A stretch of DNA of 64,000 nt from Lentzea cavernae (GTDB lineage: Bacteria; Actinomycetota; Actinomycetes; Mycobacteriales; Pseudonocardiaceae). Shown here piece after piece: positions 23,086 through 32,587 of the stretch (position 1 is the stretch's first letter; the number at the start of each line of letters is the position of its first letter). The notes beneath the pieces were generated by a model, which did no database searches, was not told the origin of the DNA, and saw nothing but the letters and a program-made list of their open reading frames with translations. The stretch covers positions 124,001 to 188,000 of the forward strand of contig NZ_BNAR01000003.1 in NCBI RefSeq assembly GCF_014653695.1, read 5' to 3'. Made by a program: the position numbers and the translations under genes.

Positions 23086-24264
23086 CTATGCGGCCAGTGG
23101 GAAAGTTGCCCGGACGCGCCAGCCGCCGCCGGGGTTGGGGCCTGCCTCGAACTCGCCGCCGAGCACCGCGGCCCTCTCCCGCATGCCGATCAGGCCGTTG
23201 CCACCGGAGACCTTGACGACGTCGTGGGGCGTGCCGAAGCCGTTGTCGGTCACTTCGAGACGAAGTTCCTCCGGTGTGCGAGCCAGTCGCACCAGGGCGG
23301 ACGTGCCCGCGCCGGCGTGCTTGATGATGTTCGTCAGCGCTTCCTGCACGATCCGGTAGATGCTCAGGCCGACGCCCACGGGCAGGTCGTCCACGTCGCC
23401 GGTGATCTCCAGGCGCACCGGGACCCCGGCGGCGCGGGTGTTCTCGGCCAGTTCGACCACGCCCCGCGCGTCGGGCTGGGGAGCCCACTGCGTCTCGGCG
23501 TCCTCGCTGCGCAGCACGCCCAGCAGGCGGCGCATCTCGGTCAGGGCGAGGCGGCCGGTGTCCGCGATCGTGCGGACCGCGTTCTCCGCCATCTCCGGTT
23601 TGGTCCTTATCGTGTACGCGGCGCCGTCGGCGTGGACGATCATCACGCTGACCGCGTGGGCAACGACGTCGTGCAGTTCACGGGCGATCCGGGACCGCTC
23701 CTCGCCCACGGCGATCTTGGCCTGCTGGTCGCGTTCGGTCTCCAGCAGCAGCAGGCGCTGTTCCATCTCGCGCTGGTAGGCGCGGCGGGCGCCGACGAAC
23801 TCGCCCATGGCCCAGCTGAAGCCGAAGATCACGAGCACGAGGAACACCAGGAACACGGCCGCGATCTCGCCGACCTGGAAGATCGCCCAGAGCAGCGTGC
23901 CCGCGAGCAGCCAGCCCACGTAGATCAACGCAGTCTTGCGGTTCGTGTACGCGACGAGCGTGTACAGCGCGATGGCCAGCGCGAAGTCCGACATCCGCAC
24001 CGGCATGCCGCCGTCGTAACCGCCGTGCGTGAACAGCTGGAGGAACGCGCCTGCGAGGATCAGGTAGCTCGAACCCAGCGGGTGGTAGCGCCGGAACGGC
24101 AGCGGCCCGAGCATCAGCAGCGTCACGGCGAGGAACGCCGAGAACGACACGCCGAGGTCGACACCGGCGACCCCGAAGCCCATGTCGAAGATCAGCAAGA
24201 TGCCGGCGATCAGGGAGTCCCCGAACGCCGGGTGAGCCTTCATCCACAGGCTGAACCTCCGCAC
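23086..24264 (-). CDS. NarL/DesK-type sensor histidine kinase
   Basis: 392 residues. About five hydrophobic helices occupy residues 15-155, without a large extracellular loop, so sensing is probably intramembrane. A coiled segment (REMEQRLLLLETERDQQAK) leads to the HisKA_3 box RIARELHDVVAHAVSVM with His198. The ATPase domain ends with VSGGNGLIGMRERAAVLGGE. It lies directly upstream of its response regulator. Stimulus unknown; DesK relatives sense membrane state. Confidence 0.9.
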   Translation of the reverse strand: MRRFSLWMKAHPAFGDSLIAGILLIFDMGFGVAGVDLGVSFSAFLAVTLLMLGPLPFRRYHPLGSSYLILAGAFLQLFTHGGYDGGMPVRMSDFALAIALYTLVAYTNRKTALIYVGWLLAGTLLWAIFQVGEIAAVFLVFLVLVIFGFSWAMGEFVGARRAYQREMEQRLLLLETERDQQAKIAVGEERSRIARELHDVVAHAVSVMIVHADGAAYTIRTKPEMAENAVRTIADTGRLALTEMRRLLGVLRSEDAETQWAPQPDARGVVELAENTRAAGVPVRLEITGDVDDLPVGVGLSIYRIVQEALTNIIKHAGAGTSALVRLARTPEELRLEVTDNGFGTPHDVVKVSGGNGLIGMRERAAVLGGEFEAGPNPGGGWRVRATFPLAA

Positions 24265-24378
24265 CGGACAAGATTAGGTGCGGATCGAAGTTCCCCGCGT
24301 CGCGCCACGGGCTGACCCCGCGTACGACTTCAGTGTGAGTTATTGTGCCAAGGAGTCGGTACAAAGCTGGGGGTGGCC

Positions 24379-25059
24379 GTGTTCGACAGGGAGTTCTGGA
24401 TCCAGCTCGCCGTTCTGGCCGGCGTGGGCCTGTTCCTCGTGGTGATGTTGTGGCCGACCGCGTCGACCGGGAAGCGCCTGCTGCGCAAGTGGCAGGTGCG
24501 GGACCCGTCCGACGCGCAGGTCGAGGACGCCGTCCGCTACCTCAAGCGGCGCAGGCTGCTCTACCCGTGGCTCTACCTGGCGGGCGGGTTCCTCCCGCCG
24601 CTGGGTGACATGCCGAACCAGCTGCTCGCCATCGTGCTCGCGGGCACGCTGCTGGCCGAGCTGCTGGCGCTGCGGGTACCGCGGGGGACGCGCCGGGTGG
24701 CGACGCTGGCTCCGCGCGGGCTGACCGACATCGCCGCCAGGGGCGTGCTGATCTGCTACCCGGTGCTCGTCCTGGCCATGGCGGTCCACCTCGGCGTCCA
24801 GGGGCAGTGGGCGCGGGTCGGCTGGATCGCGCTGTCCGCACTCGTGGTCGCGGTGGTCACCTGGGTCGCCGTGGTGCGCCCGGCGACCGGTGACGAAGCC
24901 GTCGACCTGGCCCTGCGCACCCGGAGCGTGCACGTCACCGCCGGTCTGGGGGTGGCCATGGCGGGCCTGATCGCCCTCCACGTGTGGGGTTATGTCGGCA
25001 TCTTCGCGTGGGTGGCCATGGCGAACACGAAACCGGTGCCGACGAAGATCGCTCCGTGA
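24379..25059 (+). CDS. multi-TM membrane protein linked to GntR regulator
   Basis: 226 residues from GTG 24379, preceded by GGGGG; GTG 24373 is also possible. One N-terminal helix (LAVLAGVGLFLVVMLWP), a basic cytoplasmic stretch (KRLLRKWQVRDPSDAQVEDA), then about five more helices. No family is firmly recognised. The stop overlaps the start of the following GntR gene by 4 bp (GTGA), indicating tight coupling, so it may be the transporter or exporter component under that regulator. Confidence 0.7.
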   Translation: MFDREFWIQLAVLAGVGLFLVVMLWPTASTGKRLLRKWQVRDPSDAQVEDAVRYLKRRRLLYPWLYLAGGFLPPLGDMPNQLLAIVLAGTLLAELLALRVPRGTRRVATLAPRGLTDIAARGVLICYPVLVLAMAVHLGVQGQWARVGWIALSALVVAVVTWVAVVRPATGDEAVDLALRTRSVHVTAGLGVAMAGLIALHVWGYVGIFAWVAMANTKPVPTKIAP

Positions 25060-25424
25060 CATCTCCGAGGATCGTCGTCGACGTCGAGAACGGGGTCGCG
25101 CCCTGGCGCCAGGTCCGGGACCAGCTCGTCCGGCTGATCAGCGGAGGGGTGCTGCCGGTCGGGTCCAGGCTGCCGACGATCCGCCAGCTCGCCGCGGACC
25201 TCGGGCTCGCCGCCGGCACCGTCGCGCGGGCGTACCGGGAGCTGGAGGTCACCGGCGTGATCACGACAGGACGAAGGCAGGGCACCGTGGTGGCCGCCCT
25301 GCCTTCGCATGCACCGGACCCGCTCTCCGCCGCCGCGGCGGAGTTCGTCGCCATCGCTCGGTCACTCGGCGCCAGTGAGGGGGAGGCACTGAACGCCGTG
25401 CGAGCCCGTTACTTGGGTGAGTAA
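25056..25424 (+). CDS. GntR-family regulator, YtrA-like short form
   Basis: 122 residues. A winged helix with RLPTIRQLAADLGLAAGTVA then RAYRELEVTGVITTGRRQGT is followed by only a short two-helix tail, the YtrA subfamily architecture. Such regulators usually control an adjacent membrane transporter operon and themselves. The GTG start is coupled to the membrane protein upstream. Its last 16 bp overlap the convergent membrane protein gene. Confidence 0.85.
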   Translation: MTSPRIVVDVENGVAPWRQVRDQLVRLISGGVLPVGSRLPTIRQLAADLGLAAGTVARAYRELEVTGVITTGRRQGTVVAALPSHAPDPLSAAAAEFVAIARSLGASEGEALNAVRARYLGE

Positions 25425-25864
25425 GGCGACTCGATCTTGGGTGCGGGTCGCGGCTCGCCGATGTGGGCCTGAGCCTGACGCTCCTCTTGCCGTTCCTCGT
25501 AGATGCGGTGCTCCTCGGCCATCTGGTCCGCGAGCTGCTGCTGCATCTGGCGATCCCTGATCCTGGACAGGATCGCCATGGTGGCGCCGTGAGCCAGTGC
25601 CAGCAGCAACAGCACGATGCCCAGCTTCACGACCACGTTCTTCGCCGGGTCACCGGTCTCGACGTTGACGATCGACACCAGTGCCAACAGGCCGAGCACG
25701 ACGAGGTGGAACAGCACGGCCGTCAGCTTCATCATGCCGCCGACCTGCTCTTCGTCGTACGCAGCGCGCTTGAGGTATCCCTTGCCGCTGTGGTAGATCA
25801 GCTGGCCGTCGATCGCGACCAGGACGATCCCCAGCACTAGGAACGTCACGTAGCTGTCACCCAT
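25409..25864 (-). CDS. membrane protein with C-terminal coiled coil
   Basis: 151 residues. Three hydrophobic segments (TFLVLGIVLVAIDG, LTAVLFHLVVLGLLALVSIV, VVVKLGIVLLLLALAHG) are followed by a long charged helix rich in Gln, Glu and Arg (RDRQMQQQLADQMAEEHRIY) and a Pro-rich end. No family recognised. Its start lies 15 bp from the divergent dynamin-like gene, so the two share a control region and may be functionally linked. Function unknown. Confidence 0.7.
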   Translation of the reverse strand: MGDSYVTFLVLGIVLVAIDGQLIYHSGKGYLKRAAYDEEQVGGMMKLTAVLFHLVVLGLLALVSIVNVETGDPAKNVVVKLGIVLLLLALAHGATMAILSRIRDRQMQQQLADQMAEEHRIYEERQEERQAQAHIGEPRPAPKIESPYSPK

Positions 25865-25879
25865 GCGCTGTGGCTACCC

Positions 25880-27421
25880 GTGCACGCACGCGTACAAACC
25901 GTGGCACGATTTGTGTTCGTGACGGCGTTGCAGGGACAACAACTGGCCGGTCCGCTGTGCGCGGCGGTGGCCAACCTGTGCGTTGCCCTGCAGCCCCAGG
26001 TCTCGCCGCGGACGGCCGCCGGTTTCCAGGAGGTCCTGCGCCGCCTGCACGCGCCGTTGCAGGTCGCCGTCGCCGGTCGGATCAAGTCCGGCAAGTCGAC
26101 TCTGGTGAACGCTCTGATCGGACGCCGAGTCGCGCCCACCGACGTAGGTGAGTGCACACGGCTCGTCACGCGCTATCAGTACGGCACGGTCGACCGCATC
26201 GAAGTCGTGCTGCGCGACGGCAGGCGGCAGGTGCTGCCGTTCGACGCCAACGGCATGATCCCCGCTTCTCTCGGCTTGGACGGCGTCTCGCACATCGAGG
26301 CCTATCTGACGAACGCCGTGCTGCGCGACATCACCGTCATCGACACCCCAGGCCTTGGTTCGCTGGACGCGACTTCGGTCGCACGCACCGAGGAACTGCT
26401 TGATCCCGTGTCGAGCAACGCCGTCGCAGGTGCCGAGGCCGTCGTCTACGTCGTGACGCAGGGCGTGCGCGCGGACGACCAGTCGACGTTGGCCGCGTTC
26501 ACGGCCGCGACCGCTTCCCGCGAGGCCGGCCCGGTCAACGCCATCGCCGCGTTGAACAAGGTCGACGCCGTCGCCCCGGAGACCGTCGAGGGCTCGGACG
26601 GCGACGTCTGGCGGGCCGCGCAGATCCTCGCGGCGAAGCAGGCCGACCTGCTCAAACCGCGGGTCGCGGACGTGCTGCCGGTGATCAGCCTGCTCGCCGA
26701 GTCCGCGGAGACCGGGGAGTTCACCTCGGCGGACGCGGAGGCCTTGAGGGCGTTGGCGGCCCTGGACGCGGACACCCGCACGATGATGCTGATGTCGGGC
26801 GACCTCTTCACGTCGTGGGAGTGCGACGTCGCGGCCGGCGTGCGGTCCCGGTTGCTGGAGAAGCTCGACCTCTACGGCATCGGCCGTGCGCTGCAGGCCC
26901 TGGACGCCGAACCCGCGCTGCCCGCCGGAGCGTTGCGGCGGGTGCTGTTCGACGCGTCCGGCTTCGCCGCCGTGCGCAGCCGTCTGGACGAGGTCTTCCG
27001 TGCGCGCGCCGACGGCATCAAGGCCGCCGCCGCACTGGCCTCGGTCACGGCGCTGGCCTCGGGTGATCCCGGCGAACGGCAGCGCGTGCACGACGCGATC
27101 GAGGTCCTGCTGGCCCGCCCGGAGGCCCACCAGTTGCGGCTGCTGGAGGCGTTGACGCTGGTCTCGTCCGGCGCCGTCGCGCTGGCACCCGACCTGACCG
27201 ACGAGGTGCTGCGCGTCGGCAGCACCCCGGACGTCGCCGCCCGGCTCGGCCTGGCCGGCAGACCAGGTGCGGAACTGACGGCGTTCGCGCTGGAACGGGC
27301 CGGGTGGTGGCGTTCCTTCGCCTCCTTCGGCGCGACCCCGGCACAGGCCCGCGTGGCGCACGTCGTCCACCGGGCGTACTTCCTCATCTGGCAGCAACTA
27401 CGTGCTGGGGGGCACCGATGA
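25880..27421 (+). CDS. dynamin-like GTPase, first of pair
   Basis: 513 residues from GTG 25880; GTG 25919 is an alternative closer to the globular domain. The G domain carries G1 GRIKSGKS (about 66-73), G2 Thr near 93 (ECTRLVT), G3 DTPGLG (155-160) and G4 NKVD (226-229). The C-terminal half is Ala- and Leu-rich and helical, as in bacterial dynamin-like proteins such as mycobacterial IniA/IniC. These bend or stabilise membranes under envelope stress. It is coupled by ATGA to a GrpE-like gene and through it to a second dynamin-like GTPase, suggesting a hetero-oligomeric membrane remodeller. Confidence 0.88.
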   Translation: MHARVQTVARFVFVTALQGQQLAGPLCAAVANLCVALQPQVSPRTAAGFQEVLRRLHAPLQVAVAGRIKSGKSTLVNALIGRRVAPTDVGECTRLVTRYQYGTVDRIEVVLRDGRRQVLPFDANGMIPASLGLDGVSHIEAYLTNAVLRDITVIDTPGLGSLDATSVARTEELLDPVSSNAVAGAEAVVYVVTQGVRADDQSTLAAFTAATASREAGPVNAIAALNKVDAVAPETVEGSDGDVWRAAQILAAKQADLLKPRVADVLPVISLLAESAETGEFTSADAEALRALAALDADTRTMMLMSGDLFTSWECDVAAGVRSRLLEKLDLYGIGRALQALDAEPALPAGALRRVLFDASGFAAVRSRLDEVFRARADGIKAAAALASVTALASGDPGERQRVHDAIEVLLARPEAHQLRLLEALTLVSSGAVALAPDLTDEVLRVGSTPDVAARLGLAGRPGAELTAFALERAGWWRSFASFGATPAQARVAHVVHRAYFLIWQQLRAGGHR

Positions 27422-27783
27422 GCGTGAACGGAACCGAACACCACGGTCTGGCGTCGGACGACGGTGTGGAGACCATTGCCGACGAGCTGCTCGACCAGGC
27501 GCTGGCCGAACGCCGCGCGCTGGTCCAGCTGTGCCTGTACGCGCTGGACCGCGCCAGTGCCGGCGTGGTCCAGCGCATCGAGGAAGGCCTGTCGTCCATA
27601 GGTGTCGTCGCCGTGCGGGCGGACGGTGAGCGCTTCGACCCGTCGCAGCACGAGGCCGGTGGCGCCGTGCCGACGGACGACCTCGCGTTGCAGGGCCTGG
27701 TCGCCGAGACCGAGGTGCCCGGCTTCCGCGACCGCGACCGCGTGCTGCGCGCCCCGATCGTGACGGTCTACACGTCCCGATGA
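27418..27783 (+). CDS. GrpE-like small protein between two dynamin genes
   Basis: 121 residues from ATG 27418 (ATGA overlap with the GTPase upstream, and the same overlap with the next gene). A predicted helix (about 20-58) precedes a compact beta segment with GERFDPSQHEA (about 70-80), LVAETEVPGFRDRDRVLRAP and a terminal IVTVYTSR. This matches the C-terminal beta-wing of GrpE nucleotide-exchange factors, but the long dimerisation helix of real GrpE is mostly missing. GrpE acts on Hsp70. No dnaK-like gene is present here, so a scaffold role for the GTPases or action on a distant Hsp70 are alternatives. Confidence 0.75.
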   Translation: MSVNGTEHHGLASDDGVETIADELLDQALAERRALVQLCLYALDRASAGVVQRIEEGLSSIGVVAVRADGERFDPSQHEAGGAVPTDDLALQGLVAETEVPGFRDRDRVLRAPIVTVYTSR

Positions 27784-29600
27784 GCAACCTCTCGCAGACA
27801 GTCCGGCAGACGCGCGAACGTCTCACCTCTCTCGTGCGCGAGCTCGACCCGTCGATGGCCGACTGGGTGACGCGGAGCGCGACGCAGGAGGTGTCGTCGG
27901 TCGTGATCGTCGGCGAGACCAACCGCGGCAAGTCGTCCCTGGTCAACGCCCTGCTGTCGACCCCTGGCCTCTCCCCGGTCGACGCCGACGTCGCCACCTC
28001 GACGTACCTCGTCTTCCAGCACGGCCCCTCGTGGGCGGCCCGCGCCTGCTACCCCGGCCTGCTCGCCCCCGTCAGCTTCCCGCTGCCCGCGCTGATCAAC
28101 TGGGTCTCCGCCGCCCACGACCTGCCCGAGGGCGAACTCCCCCCGCGCTACGTCGAGGTCGACGCCCCGATCCCGTTGCTCGAACGAATGTCCCTCGTGG
28201 ACACCCCCGGCGTCGGCGGCCTGGAGTCCGTGCACGGCGAACTGGCCCTGGAGGCCGTCACCTCGGCGACCGCCCTGGTCTTCGTCGTGGACGCCTCGTC
28301 CCCGTTCACCCGCGGCGAGCTCGACTTCCTCAAGCGCGTCGGCGACCGCGTCGAAACCGTCGTCTTCGCCCTGACCAAGACAGACCAGTACCGCGGCTGG
28401 CGCCAGGTCCTCGACGCCAACAGGGCCCTGCTCGCCCAGCACGCCCCGCGCTTCGCCGACGCCACCTTCCACCCGGTGTCCTCGCGCATGTTCGGCATGG
28501 CCGCCCAGGCCCCCAACCCGGACGCCGCCTCCATGCTCCGCGAGCGCTCCGGCATCTCGGCCCTGCAAACCGCCCTGCAGGAACTCGTCACGGGCCGCGC
28601 CGGCATGCTGGCCGAGGCCAACGCCCTGCGCGCACTCTCCACAGTCCTGGACGAGCTGGTCGTGCGCCTCGAACACGAGAAGCGCGCTCTCTCCGTGGGC
28701 GAGGACGAAGCCGCCGTCCTCCGCGCCCGCCGCGAAGAACTCCAGACCGAACGCCGCTCCTCCACCCGAGGCTGGCAGGTCCGCCTGCGCGGCGAGGTCC
28801 AGCGGGCCCGCATCGAGAACTCCCACGAGATCTCCCGCCAGATGCGCGACCTGCAGACCTGGTACCGCCAGGCCATCGACGCGGCCGACCGCACGTCCCT
28901 CGCCGCGCTTCCGGGGCAGGTCGACACCGCACTGCAGGTCGTCTCCGGCCGCATCTCCACAGCACTGTCCGTGCGCCTCTCCCAGGTCACCGACGCCGTG
29001 CTCGCCACCCTCTTCTCCCCCGAGGAACTGACCCTCATCCGCGGCCAGTTCGCCCGCGGCGAGCAACCCCCGGTGGTGTTGCGCCCCAAGGAGAAGCGCC
29101 CGCCCACGGCCGAGGACAAGCTGCTGGTGTTCATGGGTGTGTCCGGTGGCCTGGGCGCGGGCAAGCTCGCCGTCATGCCCCTCGCGGGCCTCGGCATCGC
29201 CGCGCTGAACCCGATCGTGCTGCCCGTGACCATCGCTCTCGGTCTGGGTGCTGGGTGGTGGATGGCCCGCACCCGTACCCACACCGCGGAGAAGCAGCAC
29301 GTCAAGCAGTGGCTCTCCGACGCCATCGCCGATGCTCGCTCCACTGTGGACCAGCTGGCCGCCGAGCAGTTGATCGAGGCCGAGCAGGCGCTGTCGCTGG
29401 CCCTGGACGAGGCGCTGGCCAAGCGGATCGAGGCGATCGAGGCGGAGCTGCGGGAGGTCGACAGGGCGTTGCGGATGGAGGCCGGGGAGCGGGGGCGGGA
29501 GCTGCAGGGCGTGACGCGGCAGCTCGCGGAGGTGGAGCAGGGACGGTCGAAGGCGGAGGAGTTGCTCGGCCGCATCCGCTCGGTGCGCGATCGCGCCTGA
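27780..29600 (+). CDS. dynamin-like GTPase with membrane hairpin, second of pair
   Basis: 606 residues. G1 GETNRGKS (45-52), G3 DTPGVGG (141-147) and G4 TKTD (199-202). A helical stalk with coiled-coil stretches (about 280-400) is followed by a hydrophobic pair (about 448-497) rich in Gly, Leu and Ile that should act as the membrane paddle, then a second long coiled coil to the C-terminus (EQALSLALDEALAKRIEAIE). This is the layout of bacterial dynamin-like proteins. It probably pairs with the upstream GTPase, which lacks the obvious membrane hairpin. Start overlaps the GrpE-like stop. Confidence 0.9.
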   Translation: MSNLSQTVRQTRERLTSLVRELDPSMADWVTRSATQEVSSVVIVGETNRGKSSLVNALLSTPGLSPVDADVATSTYLVFQHGPSWAARACYPGLLAPVSFPLPALINWVSAAHDLPEGELPPRYVEVDAPIPLLERMSLVDTPGVGGLESVHGELALEAVTSATALVFVVDASSPFTRGELDFLKRVGDRVETVVFALTKTDQYRGWRQVLDANRALLAQHAPRFADATFHPVSSRMFGMAAQAPNPDAASMLRERSGISALQTALQELVTGRAGMLAEANALRALSTVLDELVVRLEHEKRALSVGEDEAAVLRARREELQTERRSSTRGWQVRLRGEVQRARIENSHEISRQMRDLQTWYRQAIDAADRTSLAALPGQVDTALQVVSGRISTALSVRLSQVTDAVLATLFSPEELTLIRGQFARGEQPPVVLRPKEKRPPTAEDKLLVFMGVSGGLGAGKLAVMPLAGLGIAALNPIVLPVTIALGLGAGWWMARTRTHTAEKQHVKQWLSDAIADARSTVDQLAAEQLIEAEQALSLALDEALAKRIEAIEAELREVDRALRMEAGERGRELQGVTRQLAEVEQGRSKAEELLGRIRSVRDRA

Positions 29601-29704
29601 CGCCGCCGAAGGTCATCCGGACCGGCACGAACGGTTGGCGGCGGAACCAAACCGGCATAACGTGGGTCATACCGGTACATGAGCAGGTATGGAGGTGTGT
29701 CCCG

Positions 29705-30391
29705 GTGTACATCGACGAGAACGGTGCGGCCGACGCCGAGCTGAAGGTGACCGTCGAGGACGAGGAGTACACCGCCGACGTCACCTTCGACCTCGACCAG
29801 GACGGCGTGAACGACTCCGCCGTCGTCGAGACGGATGACGGCGGTCATCTCGCGTTCACCGACACGAACGGCGACGGTGACGCCGATCTGATGAGCACGT
29901 TCGACAAGGACGGCAATCTCCTGAGCCAGGCGCGGTTCGAGGAGAATTCCGGTGAGTGGATCGCCGTCGACCCGAACGACTCGCAGCAGGAAAAGACGAA
30001 TTCGACTTCCAAACAGGCGATTGTCGTGGAGACCGACGACGGTGAACGAAACGTCGGTCAAGCCACCGAGGACACCGACGGGGACGGCAAAGCTGACACC
30101 GTTGTCGTCCGGGACGACGACGGCGACACGTGGTTGTTCACGGACAAGAACGGCGACGGCAAGGCGGACGTGGCGACCGAGATCACACGATCCGGCGAGG
30201 TCACGATGTCGGAACACCGCGGTGACGACTGGGTCGAGGTCGAGCACGGGCACATCGAGGCCGACGGCCGGTACGTGACGGACTCGAAGAGCGGCATTCT
30301 GGACGACTCGGACGACTGGCTCGAGGAAGAACGGTTCGACGGAGTCGTCCGAATCGATTCCACAACGGGGCAGTGGATCAGCCCGAACTGA
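29705..30391 (+). CDS. acidic repeat protein with EF-hand-like Ca-binding loops (DUF6802-like)
   Basis: 228 residues from GTG 29705, with GGAGGTG 8 nt upstream. Very acidic and without signal peptide or TM helix. It contains at least four loops of the dockerin/EF-hand type: DLDQDG (29-34), DTNGDGDAD (53-61), DTDGDGKAD (123-131) and DKNGDGKAD (147-155), each embedded in a beta-rich repeat (TVVVRDDDGDTWLFTDKNGD). Resembles actinobacterial DUF6802-type proteins. Likely binds Ca2+; role unknown. It follows the dynamin operon by 104 bp and may have its own promoter. Confidence 0.75.
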   Translation: MYIDENGAADAELKVTVEDEEYTADVTFDLDQDGVNDSAVVETDDGGHLAFTDTNGDGDADLMSTFDKDGNLLSQARFEENSGEWIAVDPNDSQQEKTNSTSKQAIVVETDDGERNVGQATEDTDGDGKADTVVVRDDDGDTWLFTDKNGDGKADVATEITRSGEVTMSEHRGDDWVEVEHGHIEADGRYVTDSKSGILDDSDDWLEEERFDGVVRIDSTTGQWISPN

Positions 30392-30415
30392 CCCCCTAAC
30401 TGAAGCGCAGGTCAC

Positions 30416-30460
30416 AGGCCCCGGTGTGGTGAGAACCGCATCGGGGCCTCTTGTGTTTTT
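30416..30460 (+). terminator. intrinsic terminator with U-tract
   Basis: AGGCCCCGGTG (from 30416) pairs with CGCATCGGGGCCT (to 30449), a long GC stem with one mismatch, followed by CTTGTGTTTTT. It ends the transcript of the Ca-binding-like gene 25 bp upstream. Confidence 0.8.
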
Positions 30461-30496
30461 CCGACCTCAAGCCCGCCTTAACGCCGTCCGAGTGCT

Positions 30497-30514
30497 GAAT
30501 CGATTCCAGAATCG
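30497..30514 (+). promoter_or_regulatory. overlapping palindromes in pckG upstream region
   Basis: GAATCGATTC (30497-30506) and CGATTCCAGAATCG (30501-30514) are overlapping perfect palindromes, giving three alternating GAATCG half-sites. They lie about 190 bp upstream of pckG in the 311-bp gap that otherwise contains only the preceding terminator and the pckG leader. Candidate regulator site for gluconeogenic control. Confidence 0.4.
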
Positions 30515-30702
30515 GTTTTGTGAGGGAAGCGACAGGCTGGGGGTGCTTTACCTGCCATTCACCGGGCTAACCTCGGTCCATCCCCTTCCACGTACGCCCG
30601 GCCCCACCGGGCGTCGTGAGCTATTCCCGAGGACGACGAAGTCCTGCACCGGACCACCACGTGCTCGGGTTGCCGAGGCGTTCAGTCAGGAGACGAGACG
30701 AG

Positions 30703-32514
30703 ATGACGGCAGTGACCATTCCCGGTCTCGAACAGGCACCTACCAACCACGCGCAGCTGCTCGCATGGGTTCAGGAAGTCGCTGAGCTGACCTGCCCCGA
30801 CGAGGTTGTTTGGGCTGACGGGTCTCAGGGCGAATGGGACCGTCTCACGAAGAAGCTCGTCGACGCCGGCACGTTCGTGCCGCTCAAGAAGAAGCCCAAC
30901 TCGTTCTGGGCGGCCTCGGACCCCAGCGACGTCGCTCGCGTGGAGGAGCGCACGTACATCTGTTCGGTGCGCGAGGAGGACTCGGGCGCGACGAACAACT
31001 GGATGGACCCTTCCGAGATGAAGGCCATCATGACCGAGCTCTACCGGGGCTGCATGCGTGGTCGCACGATGTACGTCATCCCGTTCTGCATGGGCCCGCT
31101 GGACGCGGAGAAGCCGATGCTCGGTGTCGAGATCACCGACTCGGAGTACGTCGTCGTCTCCATGCACATCATGACCCGCATGGGCACCAAGGCGCTGAAC
31201 CTGTTCGGTGAGGACGCCCCGTACGTCCCCGCGCTGCACTCGCTCGGCGCCCCGCTGGAGCACGGTCAGGAAGACGTGCAGTGGCCGTGCAACACGACCA
31301 AGTACATCTCGCACTTCCCGGAGACCCGCGAGATCTGGAGCTTCGGCTCCGGCTACGGCGGCAACGCCCTGCTGGGCAAGAAGTGCTTCTCGCTGCGCAT
31401 CGCGAGCGCGATGGCGCGCGACGAGGGCTGGCTCGCCGAGCACATGCTGATCCTCAAGCTCACCTCGCCGGAGAACAAGGCGTACTACATCGCCGCCGCG
31501 TTCCCGTCGGCCTGCGGCAAGACGAACCTCGCCATGCTGGAGCCGACCATCCCCGGCTGGAAGGTCGAGACGCTCGGCGACGACATCGCCTGGATGCGCT
31601 TCGGTGAGGACGGCCGCCTGTACGCGGTGAACCCGGAGAACGGCTTCTTCGGCGTCGCGCCCGGCACGGACTACCACACCAACCCGAACGCGATGCGCAC
31701 CATCGCCAAGGGCAACTCGCTGTTCACGAACGTCGCGCTGACCGACGACGGCGACATCTGGTGGGAGGGCATGGGCGAGCCCCCGGCCCACCTCACCTCG
31801 TGGAAGCACCAGGACTGGACGCCGGACAGCGAGGAGCTCAGCTCGCACCCGAACTCCCGTTACTGCACGCCGATCGAGCAGTGCGACATCAAGGCGCCGG
31901 AGTGGGAGGACCCGAAGGGCGTCCCGATCTCGGCGATCTTCTTCGGTGGCCGCCGCGCCACGACGATCCCGCTGGTCACCGAGTCGCGCGACTGGCAGCA
32001 CGGCACCTACATGGGCGCCACGCTGTCGTCGGAGACCACGGCCGCCGCGGTCGGCAAGACCGGCGTCGTGCGCCGCGACCCGATGGCGATGCTGCCGTTC
32101 ATCGGCTACAACGCCGGCGACTACTTCCAGCACTGGGTCGACCTCGGCAAGCGCGCCGACGCCGACAAGCTGCCGAAGATCTTCTACGTCAACTGGTTCC
32201 GCCGCGGTGAGGACAAGCGCTTCCTGTGGCCGGGCTTCGGCGAGAACTCGCGCGTGCTGAAGTGGGCCATCGAGCGCCTCGAGGGCAAGGCCGCCGCCCA
32301 GGAGACCCCGATCGGTTACGTGCCGACCGCGGCCGACCTGGACCTGGAGGGCCTGGACGCGTCGCGTGAGGACATCGAGGCCTCGCTCGCGTTCGACGCC
32401 GACGAGTGGCGTGCCGAGATCCCGCTGGTCGAGGAGTGGTTCGAGAAGATCGGCGAGAAGGTCCCGACCACGCTCCGCGACGAGCTGGCCGCCCTGAAGC
32501 AGCGCCTGGGCTAG
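30703..32514 (+). CDS. pckG: phosphoenolpyruvate carboxykinase (GTP)
   Basis: 603 residues, the length of GTP-type PEPCK. It interconverts oxaloacetate plus GTP with PEP, CO2 and GDP at the branch between the TCA cycle and gluconeogenesis, in the cytosol. Visible family blocks: the kinase-1a loop [13 protein letters not shown] with the reactive Cys, [34 protein letters not shown] and [23 protein letters not shown] 30703 follows AGGAG about 10 nt upstream. A 188-bp leader with palindromes precedes it and a strong terminator follows, so it is monocistronic. Confidence 0.97.
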   Translation: MTAVTIPGLEQAPTNHAQLLAWVQEVAELTCPDEVVWADGSQGEWDRLTKKLVDAGTFVPLKKKPNSFWAASDPSDVARVEERTYICSVREEDSGATNNWMDPSEMKAIMTELYRGCMRGRTMYVIPFCMGPLDAEKPMLGVEITDSEYVVVSMHIMTRMGTKALNLFGEDAPYVPALHSLGAPLEHGQEDVQWPCNTTKYISHFPETREIWSFGSGYGGNALLGKKCFSLRIASAMARDEGWLAEHMLILKLTSPENKAYYIAAAFPSACGKTNLAMLEPTIPGWKVETLGDDIAWMRFGEDGRLYAVNPENGFFGVAPGTDYHTNPNAMRTIAKGNSLFTNVALTDDGDIWWEGMGEPPAHLTSWKHQDWTPDSEELSSHPNSRYCTPIEQCDIKAPEWEDPKGVPISAIFFGGRRATTIPLVTESRDWQHGTYMGATLSSETTAAAVGKTGVVRRDPMAMLPFIGYNAGDYFQHWVDLGKRADADKLPKIFYVNWFRRGEDKRFLWPGFGENSRVLKWAIERLEGKAAAQETPIGYVPTAADLDLEGLDASREDIEASLAFDADEWRAEIPLVEEWFEKIGEKVPTTLRDELAALKQRLG

Positions 32515-32528
32515 TTCCCGGGTGTTCG

Positions 32529-32566
32529 AGAAGCCCCATCGGTCAACGGCGACCGGTGGGGCTTCT
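32529..32566 (+). terminator. terminator after pckG
   Basis: AGAAGCCCCATCGGT (32529-32543) pairs with ACCGGTGGGGCTTCT (32552-32566) through 15 positions including one G-T wobble, followed by TCAT. It lies 15 bp after the pckG stop. Confidence 0.8.
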
Positions 32567-32587
32567 TCATGGGGTACTACTGGTCGT

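Noticed and set aside
28031-29704. A long alternative frame running through the second dynamin gene into the Ca-loop protein
   Set aside because: The upstream part is an Arg/Pro-rich shadow of the dynamin gene; the real downstream start is the GTG at 29705 with GGAGGTG.
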